NCBI GenBank assembly: GCA_000708835.1
Contig: DF237027.1
Location: forward strand, 124,001 to 188,000
Direction of reading: 5' to 3'
DNA: 64,000 nucleotides
DNA from: Klebsormidium nitens
Taxonomy: Eukaryota > Streptophyta > Klebsormidiophyceae > Klebsormidiales > Klebsormidiaceae
The stretch's first letter is position 1. The number at the start of each line of letters is the position of its first letter. The notes beneath the pieces are model-generated. The model saw only the letters and a program-made list of their open reading frames with translations. It was not told where the DNA came from and made no database searches. Shown piece by piece: positions 48,208 through 60,100 of the stretch. The position numbers were made by a program, and so were the translations under genes.

Positions 48208-51200
48208 TGATACGAGCATTCGAAGGATGGACTTCAGCTTTTCATGACTTCGATTTTCCCTCTGTTTTTGAAAGCCGAGGGCGAGGCATTCACCGGAGGC
48301 AAGCGTGGAGCAGCCCTTATGCTCCGCGTAGGGGCGTACCTGGTTCTGAAAAGCCTGCGCAAAGCCTGTTGAGCAATCTGCGTTTTTATTGCGAACCTGT
48401 GCGTCTCGAAGTCAAGGTCTTAAAAGTTGCGTGCTCAAAATATGCGCCAAAAGGAGTGGTTGCTGGCCAGGTTCGTCGACCAGACTTTAGATTTTCGTTC
48501 AGCGGGGACGGCGTTGGCTGACTCGTTCCCCGGTTGATATTCGAGGCTGCCAGATGCCGTTACATCACCGTATCTTGTACGACTTTCGCCGAACAAGCCA
48601 CGTTTGCCTCGAAGTGCGTTCTTAGTCGAGAGCTTACATCATTCCTGCAGTCTGATGGTGGATTGGTAGTTGCAAGCTCGCTGATCGTTCACAAACCCAG
48701 ATGTTCTCAACGTCGAAGGTTTCCACTCAAAAGCAGACCGGCCCATGCATCTGCGTCGGCGATCAACGAGGCTTCCCGCTGATATCAGCGTTTATGATTG
48801 TCGAGTCTTCGCTTGGTCTTCCTTCTGTTTCTAGCTACCTTGTCACTCTAAGTCCATTCTCTTTCTGACTGCAGTTGGCTGCGGTGCGCACGGACCAGGG
48901 GATGGGGTCGTCGGTCCGCGAGGATATTGCGGAAAGCAACACTTCGAATTCGGGGGCTCACGAGAACGTCGTTAGTCAGGAGCTTACTTTGAATGATCTT
49001 TGAGAGGCCTGTCGCGCCTCGAGTTGTGTAGTCAAATGCATCAAAGCCAGATGCCTTACTGTTGCGCACCATTTCCGAAGCCCACCCGATCTGTGTACTC
49101 CGAGTCGTTTTGGTCGTGTATACGAGGTTAACAGGAACTCGTGTTGAGCCTAGGAAGGAAGAAGGTGGCGAGAGTTTGGCGAAGCGATTAATTGATTGAC
49201 TGCTCCGCCGTTATGATTCTCAAAGGGTGCCACGTCTTGCGAACTGTTCTTAAACGTTCCCAATCGACTTCGACAATCATGTGTATAGTTTTGAACCCCA
49301 TCTGCTTTTCCAATGGAGTGCAACCATGAGAACATTGATTCGTCATGCATACTAAATCAGCGGTGTGGGCCTCGAATGAGGCCAAAGCATTGAACATGCA
49401 TCTGTTCTTGCTTCCTGAATTCCCCGGGCAATTCCATGATGCAAATATGTTTCGCTATATGTGAGTCAGCTTGTGAAGGCTGCCAGGTCCAGCTTCATTA
49501 GGGCATTGAGGTGTGGTTGGAAGTTCGCCGTACGGCCGGCGCCCCTCATGACTCTTAATGCAGCAGAGCGACCTGAGACCTGTCCGATCGAGAAACAGCG
49601 ATTCAGATCCGAACGTGTGATGCATGTCACCGTTCAGAATGCCGCCCAGCTTGAGTGCGTCAGGCTTAACAAGCTGCCGCACGGGCTGGCCACTTCAGAG
49701 AGTCAGTATACTTAGAACAGAGCGGAGCCCGAGGCGCGCACGCGGCCGCGCCGTCCAGGACCGAGGCCGCCTGAGTACGGTCTTCTATCTGGACGGCGCG
49801 GCCGCATCTGCGCCTCAGTAGCTGCATATAGTAGTCAGCATTTTGAAGTTAACAATAAAACCCGGCGCGGGCTGCTCGGCGTCGACTCTCTCGGGGACCA
49901 CTAGGTCCTACTCGCGCAAAGCGCTGCTCGGTCGCAGTTGCAGGATTCTGAATGGCGCAGGCATGCGGTTCTCCAATCAGCACCGCTTTGGGATTGGGAA
50001 GGTTGGAGAGCGATTGAGCAGCAGAAGAAGTTTGACGGGCTGCACAAAGCTGCCGGCAAAGGTGACAGTTGCTAGAGCTGTACTATATCAATCTTGCGCT
50101 TCTGAATTGAGGGCGGCCGAGGCGTCACCAATATCTCCACCTTCTAATCTTGATGCTCTGCCGTTTGCACATCCGTTCACCAATCCCTGTCGTTGTATGG
50201 GTTCTCAAGACATTTCCTAACAATTTGAATTGTCTCTCCGTCTCCTGCTGCCTTTCTTTCAGACGCCTGCTCCACCAGCAGTTCCAGCATGCCACCAAAT
50301 TCAGCTCGCAAAAAGTAAATACACGATTCCGGTAAGTGAAGTTCGCGCGCCAACATGTACTCGCAACGCTTTTAAGCACTTTTACTCCCGGGCCGGGTCC
50401 CTCAGAACGTTGCAGTAAAGTCAGCTTCAATCTCAAAGATGGGTAAACGTGTGATCCGTTCAACTTGTTTTTGTTCACCATTTTCCCCTAAGTTGCACTA
50501 GATTCACCACGTAAAGTCAAAGGGAAGCTGACGCTTTAGTGGAGCAGGTGTAGTCTGGACTTTGATGATGGAGCCTGCAGATGAGAGCTGCCAATGCTTG
50601 CATGTCGCTCTACTCGGATCCAGTCATGATATAGCATCTTCTAGTTGCAGATTGCTATCTGCAATTACGAAAATGAGAAGGGAAGCCGAAAACGTGACAA
50701 CAGGGGTGCACAGGATGCCCACAGCAGCTCGCAGGTAGGATCGTTTCCACTCCTTCTTCGCGTTTGTCAAATCAGCATTCAGCAATTTAAGTTATGTGCA
50801 AGGGAACTGTCTTACTTCAGGCACAGACGTTCCTCTGCGTTTCTACATCTTCAAGAAGTATTCCAGGTAAACCAAAAGACTTCCTTCTGCTGGTTGTATG
50901 TAAGATCTCATACACCGCTCTAGATTAGGATGAGGATGCCTGCTCAGTCGCGCTCTGGAGGATGAGAACCCACAAATGCCAAAATCGGACCGGACGTCCT
51001 TTCTCAAATACGGTGGGCTGGCATCAACTCAGAAAGTAATTCACTTGAATGAAAGAATGCATATTGTTCGTGAAACGAAGTCACTGTCGGTAGGGCGTAC
51101 GCCGTATACCCCGTCTTCTCATTGTATGTGAATTATAAGAACGGAAACCTTGGGACAGGATTTTTACTTTTCTGCGTCTTACATCGCCATTCTCGGCTTG

Positions 51201-51223
51201 ACACGTGTCACTTCTCTGCGCAG
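48208..51223. other. Interval between NB-ARC-TPR gene and the coiled-coil gene
   Basis: It contains the 3' flank of the NB-ARC gene and unresolved 5' exons of the next gene. Candidates are 50647-50734 (CAG acceptor, GTAGGA donor) and 50823-50869 (ends phase 1, as the exon at 51224 requires). A strong GC-rich hairpin is at 49742-49805. No other coding signal is convincing. Confidence 0.45.
49742..49805. other. 17-bp GC-rich perfect hairpin
   Basis: Arms 49742-49758 and 49789-49805 pair perfectly (GCGGCCGCGCCGTCCAG and its complement) around a 30-base loop. No T-run follows and no gene end is near, so a transcript terminator role is not supported. Confidence 0.7.
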
Positions 51224-52741
51224 GGAACTTTCGCATCCGATCAGATGACGTTCGCACTGCGTCACAGAGTGACCTCCCCCAGCTCTCGCGGCTGGCAGTC
51301 CAAGCAATCTCTCAAGTCCAGCATGGTCTCGTCGACGCACTCAGAACCAGAATCGAGAAGAACAGCGGAGCTCCGGCGGAAGACTGGCCGGAACGACCCC
51401 CGCCGGATCTCAAACACCGGATGTCGATCTCGAAAACCATAGAACGACAGGCAAAGAAGATTTTCCAGGCCGCCGAGCAGTGCACATCCGTCGAGCAGAA
51501 GGCGCACGAGCTGTGCCATTGCTACGCCGCGCTGCGTCTGTGTTGCTCCGAGCTGCACTACGAGATTGAGCAATCCGCTGAGGAGGCGGAATTCTGGCGG
51601 AACGAAACCCGGGGGCTCGCGGAGGTGCGGCTGCAGGAGGCGCGAGAGGAAGCTGCGGAGGCCGAAAAGAGGGTACGTGGACCAACTGTTGAAGTCTTTC
51701 ACTTTTTCAGGATCCGCTTCCAGCCGGATCGACTGTAAGGCTTGACGGTGGTTACGAAGGCAGTGAGCTTCGGTCATATGCTTGTCGACCGCCGCTGCAG
51801 ATGAGCCGACGCCTTCGCGTTTTGTGTCCGAAAGCTGTAGTTATTGTGTCTGAAAGCCTTCAAAAGCTCTAGGAGCCTCGTCGTTCTGGCACGCTCTCAG
51901 TCAATAGGCGGCGGTTCCAAACATCTGTGCGCGTTTGACGTTGATATCTTGGCTCACAATCTTAAACGGTGCATAAATTTCGATCTGGAATGCGAATTTC
52001 AGATCGTTTAGATCTGGGAAACGAAGTAGAGATTTTGTGTCCTACTTGGAACTGGTACTCTCAGCCCGCACAACAATCATCAGATAATTTCTCAGGACAT
52101 CGGCGTCTTCGTCACGACCTGATTACCTGATATCCTAAGCTCTCTCTGAACTTTTCTTTCGTCGAGCGAACGGCCCCCTGTTTTAGGCGGTTTGGCCACT
52201 TTCGACGACACGTGGCATCTCGATTTCCTTTTGGGGTAAGCACCTGGGCCGGCCCACGACGGGCCTCACACATTCCCAGACTGAAGCAATCCAAGAATGG
52301 CAGAAGGCCGTGAAGTCAGTTTCCGCTTTGCAAGACAAAATCATTCACCTCATCGAGCTCGAGCGCTCAGGCGAAGAAGAGGAGACCAACGACGAGATCT
52401 GGGTCGACTCAGACGGAGAATTGCAGATTCGATGGCGAAAGGAACTGAGCAAGAAGAGTAGCCGGTTCTTTTGGACAGGCATCGACAAAAAAGTCAATAG
52501 GGTTGGCTGGCCGTGGCTGCCAAAGGGAGTGACCGTTTCCGAGGAGCGCAAGGCTGCCGTTATGGAGGAAGCGTTCCGTGAGATGCGCGAGGTCTACGAA
52601 GGCTTGCAGCGCGAGCTCGCGCGCTCGGCGGCTGAAGCGGAGAGCTTGCGCAGGGCTGCGCCAGAAACGTGGAACGTGGGGGATCCAGTAACGAATGAGG
52701 GAGGGCAGGTTGAAGTCGAAAATGATCAAGCAGGAGAGTGA
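51224..52741 (+). CDS. Unrecognised coiled-coil protein (5' exons unresolved)
   Basis: Two exons, 51224-51672 and 52280-52741, join in phase 0 and end at TGA 52739-52741, giving about 303 residues. The first exon must receive one base from an upstream exon (possibly 50823-50869). The first part is helical with Cys residues (HELCHCYAALRLCCSELHYE) and runs into a long charged helix (RLQEAREEAAEAEKR). The second exon has another helix, an acidic stretch (SGEEEETNDEIWVDSDGE), a basic aromatic segment (KKSSRFFWTGIDKK) and a third coiled coil (MREVYEGLQRELARSAAEAE). I recognise no family. A decayed copy of the second exon lies at 35,826-36,180. Confidence 0.65.
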
Positions 52742-54182
52742 AGACTAAATGGTTCTGACTGCCATTGCGAGACAGAGGGAAACGAACAATATAAATTTAG
52801 ACTTGTGATCCTCTTCGTGATTTCTCTGCCAACGTCCGGGATGCATGCTGTGAGAGCGAGTACATATTTTTATCACAGTATTTGCGAACCGTACTTAGTA
52901 CACAACTTGGCCAGGGTCCGACCTGTGCTATGCTGCCGCAGTACTGTACTCGGTCACAATTCTCCGACAACGTTGGACTAGGTATTTAGGCGGACCCTTG
53001 TCGGCAATCAATCGAAGGCAGTATTGGCGGGCTGTTGAGCTCGGGCTGAACACTGGGTGCATGTCATCATGCGTGACGGCCGGCCGGGCCGGCCGCACAT
53101 GCATGGCACGGGCCGCAAAAAATGATTTTGGTTGAGGCAAACGGTGCATACATCTCGTTTACGATATCGAAATGGTTGAGCTTAGGAACTTCACTGCATG
53201 TTTGTGAGGCTCGCTGCGCGGCATCCACAGCCACAGTAGTGATTTGCATGACTAGCGAACGGAAGTCGAGATAATCTATATACCGCTTGCAAGCGGATCA
53301 AAATTCCCATATATATGTTCCATGGCGCCGGAATCACGATATCATTTGTCCGTCAGGCAAGCAGCTAATATAAAGTCTGCGGATGACAATGCACCGGCTC
53401 GGCCATACCACATGCGCGTGCCGCAGCTATATTGAATCAAGTAAAGACCGGTAAACATACTTTTTCCTTTGAAGCAACGTATTAGTACCGGTAGGTTGTT
53501 ATCACAGTGACAGAAGCTCATGCATGAATTTTGCATATCTTCAGCTAGCCTGCCTGCCAGCCTGAGCCGCGCGCCCTACATGACCGGATTCCGACTCGAC
53601 ACGCAGTCCACGGTACACCACAGAGATTACATCAGCCAATTTATTGGTCGTCTCAGTAGAATGATGAGGCACTGAGCACCAGCCACATGTGCATCGGCAT
53701 GACGCTCAGTTCATCAGTGGCGGCATGATGCAGCAATGCGTAAGCTCAGTGATGCGTGTTTTGTATCCGGTCGCCGTTGCACAGCACGCGGCCACAGTGG
53801 CAAGGCTGTACTCCGCACAACTTACAGTATGAGCGGGGAGCGATTCACGTATTTTTAGTACAATGCGGAACGCAACTCGACGAATCAAACCGAAAACCGT
53901 ATAGCCGAATATGGAAAACTTACAGAGCCAGCTGGCTCGTTGGACTGGCAAGGGATTCAAAAATCTGGCCCTGAGCGAGTCAATCCATCTACCTACATGC
54001 ACAGTCAAGACTTTCACGGCAGTCTCGTCCAATCGACATGAACCATTAGCACGTTCCTCGAGTAGGTTCCATGACAATTCCAACTGACACAGCAATCTGC
54101 TTTCAAGCGTTAAACCCTCAAACTACTATCCCCAAACCAACCGACCTAAGGTTGACGCCTACGCAGCACCTTCGGCTCCCTT
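52742..54182. other. Intergenic, convergent gene ends
   Basis: 3' flanks of the coiled-coil gene (plus) and eIF3a (minus). It contains a GGCCGG-rich imperfect palindrome near 53,079-53,096. No coding exon is seen. Confidence 0.5.
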
Positions 54183-57100
54183 TTACCACCTGCTGCGCGA
54201 CCCCCCCCTGGGCTCCTCCCTATCCCGCGACGGATACGCCGACGAACCAGCGGCCCTCCTCGACGGAGGCACGTATCCCCCGGACGGCCTCTCCCCGTCT
54301 GCCGGTCTTGCTGGGGGGGGCGCAGCAGCGGCCGAGTCTGCCCCCGGTCGGCGCAGGTGCGCCGGAACAAACTTGCCGGGTGCAGGGGCCGGCCGGTCGT
54401 CCGAGCGGGCAGGCAACGGCTCGCGGGAAGAGACCGGTTCGCGGGCGCCGCGGGGGCGCCATTTGTCCTCTGATACGGCGGCGGCGGCAGGGGCGGCCGG
54501 TGCGGTGTCGCGATCGCCGGCCGCGGGACGCGGGCGCTCCCAGCGGTCCTCTGAGGGCGCAGCACGGGCGGCAGGCTCTGCTGAAGAGGGAGGAACAGGT
54601 GTGAGATCATGACGGCTTGTTTACCACGGCAGTCTCGGCAGGTTTGATAGCAAGGATGATAGCAAGGAGGCTCAGGAGCAAGAAAATATCAAAGGGCGCC
54701 TGAAAAGCCAGCAGGACTGCCAACAGCGTGGGCCACGAGTACGAGGACCAAGTGGAAAAGCCTAGTGATGAGCAGCCCGGCTGCACAAAGTGTGAAAGAC
54801 AAACAGAAAAAACCACTGTGCTATGTGAGCATCCCTTCGCCAAGCAATCTCTCGACGCACCACTTTGCGGCGTTCTGTTCCAGCACTAGATGCACAACCA
54901 CAATCGTACAAATGGCAGTGAAGAAGCGACTTGTGATTGGCACAACTGCTTGTGTGATCAGACCGCCAGACTACAATCCCCATACGAAAGTGCAAACCCG
55001 AAAATAGCGCCAGCTCCCACCTGGGCCATTCCCCCGCCGGCTGGGCGGCAAGAAGTCAGCACAATTGCTTCAGCCAAATTCCGTTTCCATTACTTAAACG
55101 GAAGTGCAAACACGGATTTGGCGCCAGCTTTGACGTGTGGCCCTGCCCCGCGCCTTGGCAGCACGAACTTGGCCGCCTTTTCTCGCGCTTCAGACCAATC
55201 GCCGAGCCCATGTTTCTCAAATGGCAATCCACACAAAAGTTCCAATCCTCAAAACGGCACTGCCAGAACAAAACTTTAAGCTTTAGATATGAACTTAAGC
55301 GACAGCTCTCACCTGTGGCCTTCCCGCGCAGGCTGGGCGGCACGAACTTGGCGGGCTTCTCGCGCTCCTCCTTGAGCAGGCGCTCGCGCTCCTCCTGCGC
55401 GCGCCGCTGGGTCTCCGCCTCGCGCTCGCGCTGCCGCGCTGCAATCTCGTCCAGCTTGCGCAGCCGCTCCTCCTCCTCCGCGCGCTTCTTCTCGTCCTCT
55501 GCAACACGCGAGAAGTCGTGAGTCATTGGGTGCAGGTTTGGCCAAGCAACAGAAGGAGAGTGGGCTTCCGAGCAGACTCGTGAGTCAGCAGTCCAGTCGC
55601 TTCTTCTCCCCGCTTCGTGTCCTCCTCTACATCCCCCAAAGCAAAAGCAGGAGGCGTAAGGCTTCCTCTGAAGTGGAATAACAAGAATCTATGACCGAAG
55701 GTTCCAGCAGCGGAATAACGGACCACCAACCCGCACTTTGCCCGCATGATGGTCCGCCAAAACAGGAACATCAGCAATAACCGGTTCGTCTCAGAATCAA
55801 GCCTACACAAATTCATCACCCAGACCTCAAAAGAAGCGAAATGAACTCGGTCCTCACCTTCGCGCTTGCGCGCCTCCTCCTCCTCCCGCTCCTTGCGCAC
55901 GCGCTCCTCCTCCTGGCGCCGATAGTACTCCATCTTGCGCCGCTGCGCACGCTCCTGCTTGCGCAACTCGCGCGCTTCCGCGAGCCGCTCCTCGCGTTCG
56001 CGCTTGAGCCGCTCGAACTCGCCGCGGCGGCGGTCGACGACTTGTTCTTCGAAGGTGCTCTTGTCGCCCAGCATGCGCGTAAGGCGGTGCTTCTCCTTGA
56101 GGTCCTTGGCGTGCTGCTCCTGGCTCTCGCGGGCCAGCTCCTGCGACGATAACGAAGTTCTCTTTAATCCTCAACCGAGACGAGAAACGGTATGTCAGGA
56201 ATAAACAAGAAATGCTTTCCCTTTTCACAATTTTCGCGTGCTGCTCCTGGCTCTCGCAGGAAAGCTCCTAAGGGAGTACGGAAGGTGAGTGCTTTCCAGA
56301 CAGCGTGCTCTACCTAAGACCCTTCCTGCGATATCTACTCTGTCAAATGCAGATTCAGACCGTCCAGAACAAACTTGTTTCGACAGTTGCTGCGGAGAAT
56401 CTCGGCAAAGGAGAGCTTGTTTTGGGTTGACAGAAAGTGTGTCAAGATATTCAAAACAACGTTTGACGGGGTAAGAGTAGAAAAAGATAAGGAAAGAGGG
56501 TTCAGGCCTTGATACGAAGTTCGTTGCCTCTTATTGACAAGACACTTGTTTCGAAATTAGCAGCAAGAAGCGCTGCCAATGATGGCCAAGTATGACACAG
56601 GATTGGTGAGTTGTGCTCTTCTTGGCTGAAGCGGACCAACAGTTACGCTGGCTCCTAACCCATATCTCCTGGCTGTGGGTTAAAAAACAGTAAGAACTAA
56701 TCGGATCCGCAGCTCCCGTTGCCACTACAAACTCCCTCCCGGCTCTGAAGTAAAGCTTCTAAGGCATAAATAAGAGAGTCAAGCAACAACCCTTACCTCC
56801 TGCTGCTGGTTGTAGTAGACCTCGTCGTCCTGCTGGCGCTGCTTGAAGGCCTCGAGCAGCAGCGGGCGCTCGCGCTCGCGCTTGGCGCGCTCGAAGTAGT
56901 CCATGGTCTTGGACAGCTTGCTCAGCTTGCGCTCCAGCTCCTGCCGCTCGCGGATGCTCTCCGTCAGCGCCTCCTCCATCAGCTGACGCTTGTTCAGCTT
57001 GCCGCCCTCCTGGGAAAGAGGTTGACGACCCGGGAACTCAGCAACGTTGTTAAATCTTGTGAGGCAGTCAAGCTGAGTGAATAGACTCCCTTTGGAACCC

Positions 57101-60100
57101 TCAGCAAACAATGGAATCTAGTGAAAAGAACTGGCCGCATGTGGAGCATCCTCGATGAGCTGCAGCTTCTTCAACTTCTGAAAGACTACATCGGATGCGA
57201 AGGGGTCATGAAACGTCAACAGATGGCCCACATTCAGAACACAGGCCGCCAGAGTCGTAAAATTGGCTTCAAACAGTGCAAGACACCACGAACCTGATAC
57301 AGCGGATATCACAATTTGACAGACTAGGGACCTGAGATCAAACTGAGCCCTATCGGACAAGTTCCAGGAACGGAAGTGCCGACTGGAGATACCAGGACTT
57401 ATTGGAATGACAAGCAGTCTCTCGACGGAACTCTGCAACAAGCAACAACAGGCCAACAACCAACAAGACCTGCTTGATAAAGCAAAAGATACACTCAGAT
57501 ACATTCAACCATACGTCTCTTCGACGTAAGAAGCCTAGTCCCCCACTTCCTCACCTTTTTGAGCACCTTCTCGAGGTTCTTCTTGCCGCCCTTCTTGGCG
57601 GCCTGCGCGGCCAGCAGCGCCTGCGCCTCGGCCTCCTCCTTCTCCGCAATCTCGGCCTTGATGCGCTCCTCCTGCCGCCGGTGCGCGTCCTGCGCCTGAC
57701 GCTTGCGCTCCGCCTCGTGCGCCAGCGCCTCCTTCTGCAACCGCTTCTCCTCTTCCAGACGCTCCTGGCAGGGTCAAGGAAAGCGGGTTAGGTCGAGGAA
57801 CCAACGCAAGGAACCAAGCAAGGGTCGACAAAGAATAATGGAGGGATCAAAGAAGCAGGTTAGATGAATCACATTGGATTGCACTACAGAGCCAACGCAA
57901 GGCTTGACAGCAGTTTCATAATGGCAAAAGAAAGTCTTGACAAAGTCTTGACTGCTGAGCAACCGCCCCTCTTACATCTGTTTCTGTACACACATGGCAA
58001 GCAGGGAACCAACGCAACCAGACAAACCAAATGATAAGAGGCTAACAGAAGACCGACAAGTTTGAGAAACCACTACAGCGGACTTGGGTTACGAAAACGA
58101 AGTGAAACAGGCTAAGTACTCGGTTGCAGAACTGCAAGTGGACCAGGCTGACTGCTTCACAGAGGATGGAAAACTCCTAGCCTGCTTGATGACGCAACTT
58201 ACGGCCTCCGGTGCACACACCAACCCAATTCAGGGCCTTTGTTCAAACCCTCACAGCAAATGACGAGGACCAGAGGGGCGTCGTCAAAACACGGGGAGCC
58301 GCACGAGAAAAAGTCAAGCCCGGCGCACCTGCTCGAGCGCGCTCCGCTCGGCATCCTCCTTGCGCCGCTCGATGATGACCTTGCGCACAAGCGCCAGCTT
58401 GTGTTCCTTGAGGATGCGCTCGCTCAGCTCCGCCACGCTGCGCGCCTTACCCTTGCCCTTGTCGTCCGCAGCCTCCGGGTGGATTAGGCTGACGGCCTTG
58501 TTCAGGCGGCGGGCAAGAATCACCAGGTGGTTCTTGATGCGGTCAGACTCGAGGTCCTGCAAAAACCATGGCCTCGGGAGGATTGATCACCAGTGCAGTG
58601 GGTTCTCGAGGCGCCTTTCTGAAGGAGCCAATGAGAAACAGCAACTAAAAGTAATGCGCCCTAAAATCCCTGTTCCAAGACCTTGCGAGTCGGTCATGGG
58701 CGGTTTGGCAGTTGAACTGCACGTGCATCTAGATTCAAACTATCGGCAGCACTGAGGAATCACCACAAATAAAAGCAAGAGCAAGTCTGTTCTCCGCAAA
58801 GCTCTGGAGTCGGTACGACCAAGCCAGGGAAAAGCGGATCCAACACTGGACGGATGTCCTGGCTCGATTGGGCCCTCAGATATACGCACAACAACCAGAA
58901 TTGCACCCGGATAGAAAGCCTATTCTTGTACCCAGAATCGCAGGTAAAAACAAAGTGGTGCAGAGGGAAGCGGCAATACCTGGATGCCAAATCGGACGGT
59001 GCCCATTTTGTGGTCGATCTTGGCGGGGAGGAAGCCGTACTTGATGGCGTCCACGGCCACCTTCTCAATGTAGCCAAAGTCGCCGAAAGGAATCAGCTTG
59101 CACAGGTGCGTGATGCGGACAGTCTGGTACACGGACGACAGCTGCAGCACAGAGGGGGCAAGAGACTGAGAAGGCGCAAGAACAGGCCGACTTGATAAGA
59201 TGTACAAATGCGACAGAAATAGGTTCACTTAATGGAGGAAATCGGCCAGATCGTTCCTACCAAAGGACGGGCGCTCATTACAACGAAGCCCCTTGTCTTG
59301 AAAGCAGATTTTGGCAGTTTTTAATGTCAACACATGACATGGTCAATACCTTGCAGTAAGGCTTAAAGAGTCTGCTGAGACACTAAAAACAGGAATCAGT
59401 CTCCGAGTGTCGCTACTGGGACTGCTGCAAGACTCCATATGCTGATCTCTCCACACTCCGGCTCCAATGTCCTGCCACTTGCCAGTTTGACCTAGAATCC
59501 GCTTCGTCAGTGTTTGTGCTCCTTTGAACATGTCCCTCCAGCAAAACAACCAAACACTGACACAACAGCAACGACATCATCATTGTACTTCAAGGTCGTT
59601 TCGCAAAAAGGTCGTTCTTTCTGCCATCAAGGAAGACCAGTGAACGTACCTGAGCTAGCAGCTTAGCGGTGGTGACCTTCTGCAACGCAGCCACGTACTC
59701 CTGGGGGCGAACCTCCGGGACCGGCGACGCTGGCGAGAGCGAGTCGCCAATGTCAGCGAGCTTTGCCAAAAGGGGCTCCAAGCGAGTAGCCAGATCCAGC
59801 GGGTGGAACTCCGTCTCGAGCAGCGAGTAGAGGTCCTTGACTTCTTGAGGGACATATGCGAGGAGGCCCTTGGAGACGATCTCGGAGAGGAGCGCAGAGC
59901 GGGACAGCTGCAGGGCAAAACCGGAGGGGTGAGCAGGAGCTAGAAGCGCAGAAGATAGGAGAGAGGATTGACAAAAGGCGATATAAGAGGCAGAGGGGTC
60001 GACGCTGTAGTAAAGCCAATTCTGGAGTGATCGCTGGCAAGGCTTAGCAATCAAGTCCCCTTGAGGATCTCCGCCCTGACAGGTGGACGAATGATGACTT

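Noticed and set aside
54146-54610. Pro/Arg-rich 154-residue ORF
   Set aside because: Wrong frame of the eIF3a last exon; the correct frame continues from [12 protein letters not shown] with matching phase and ends RSRW.
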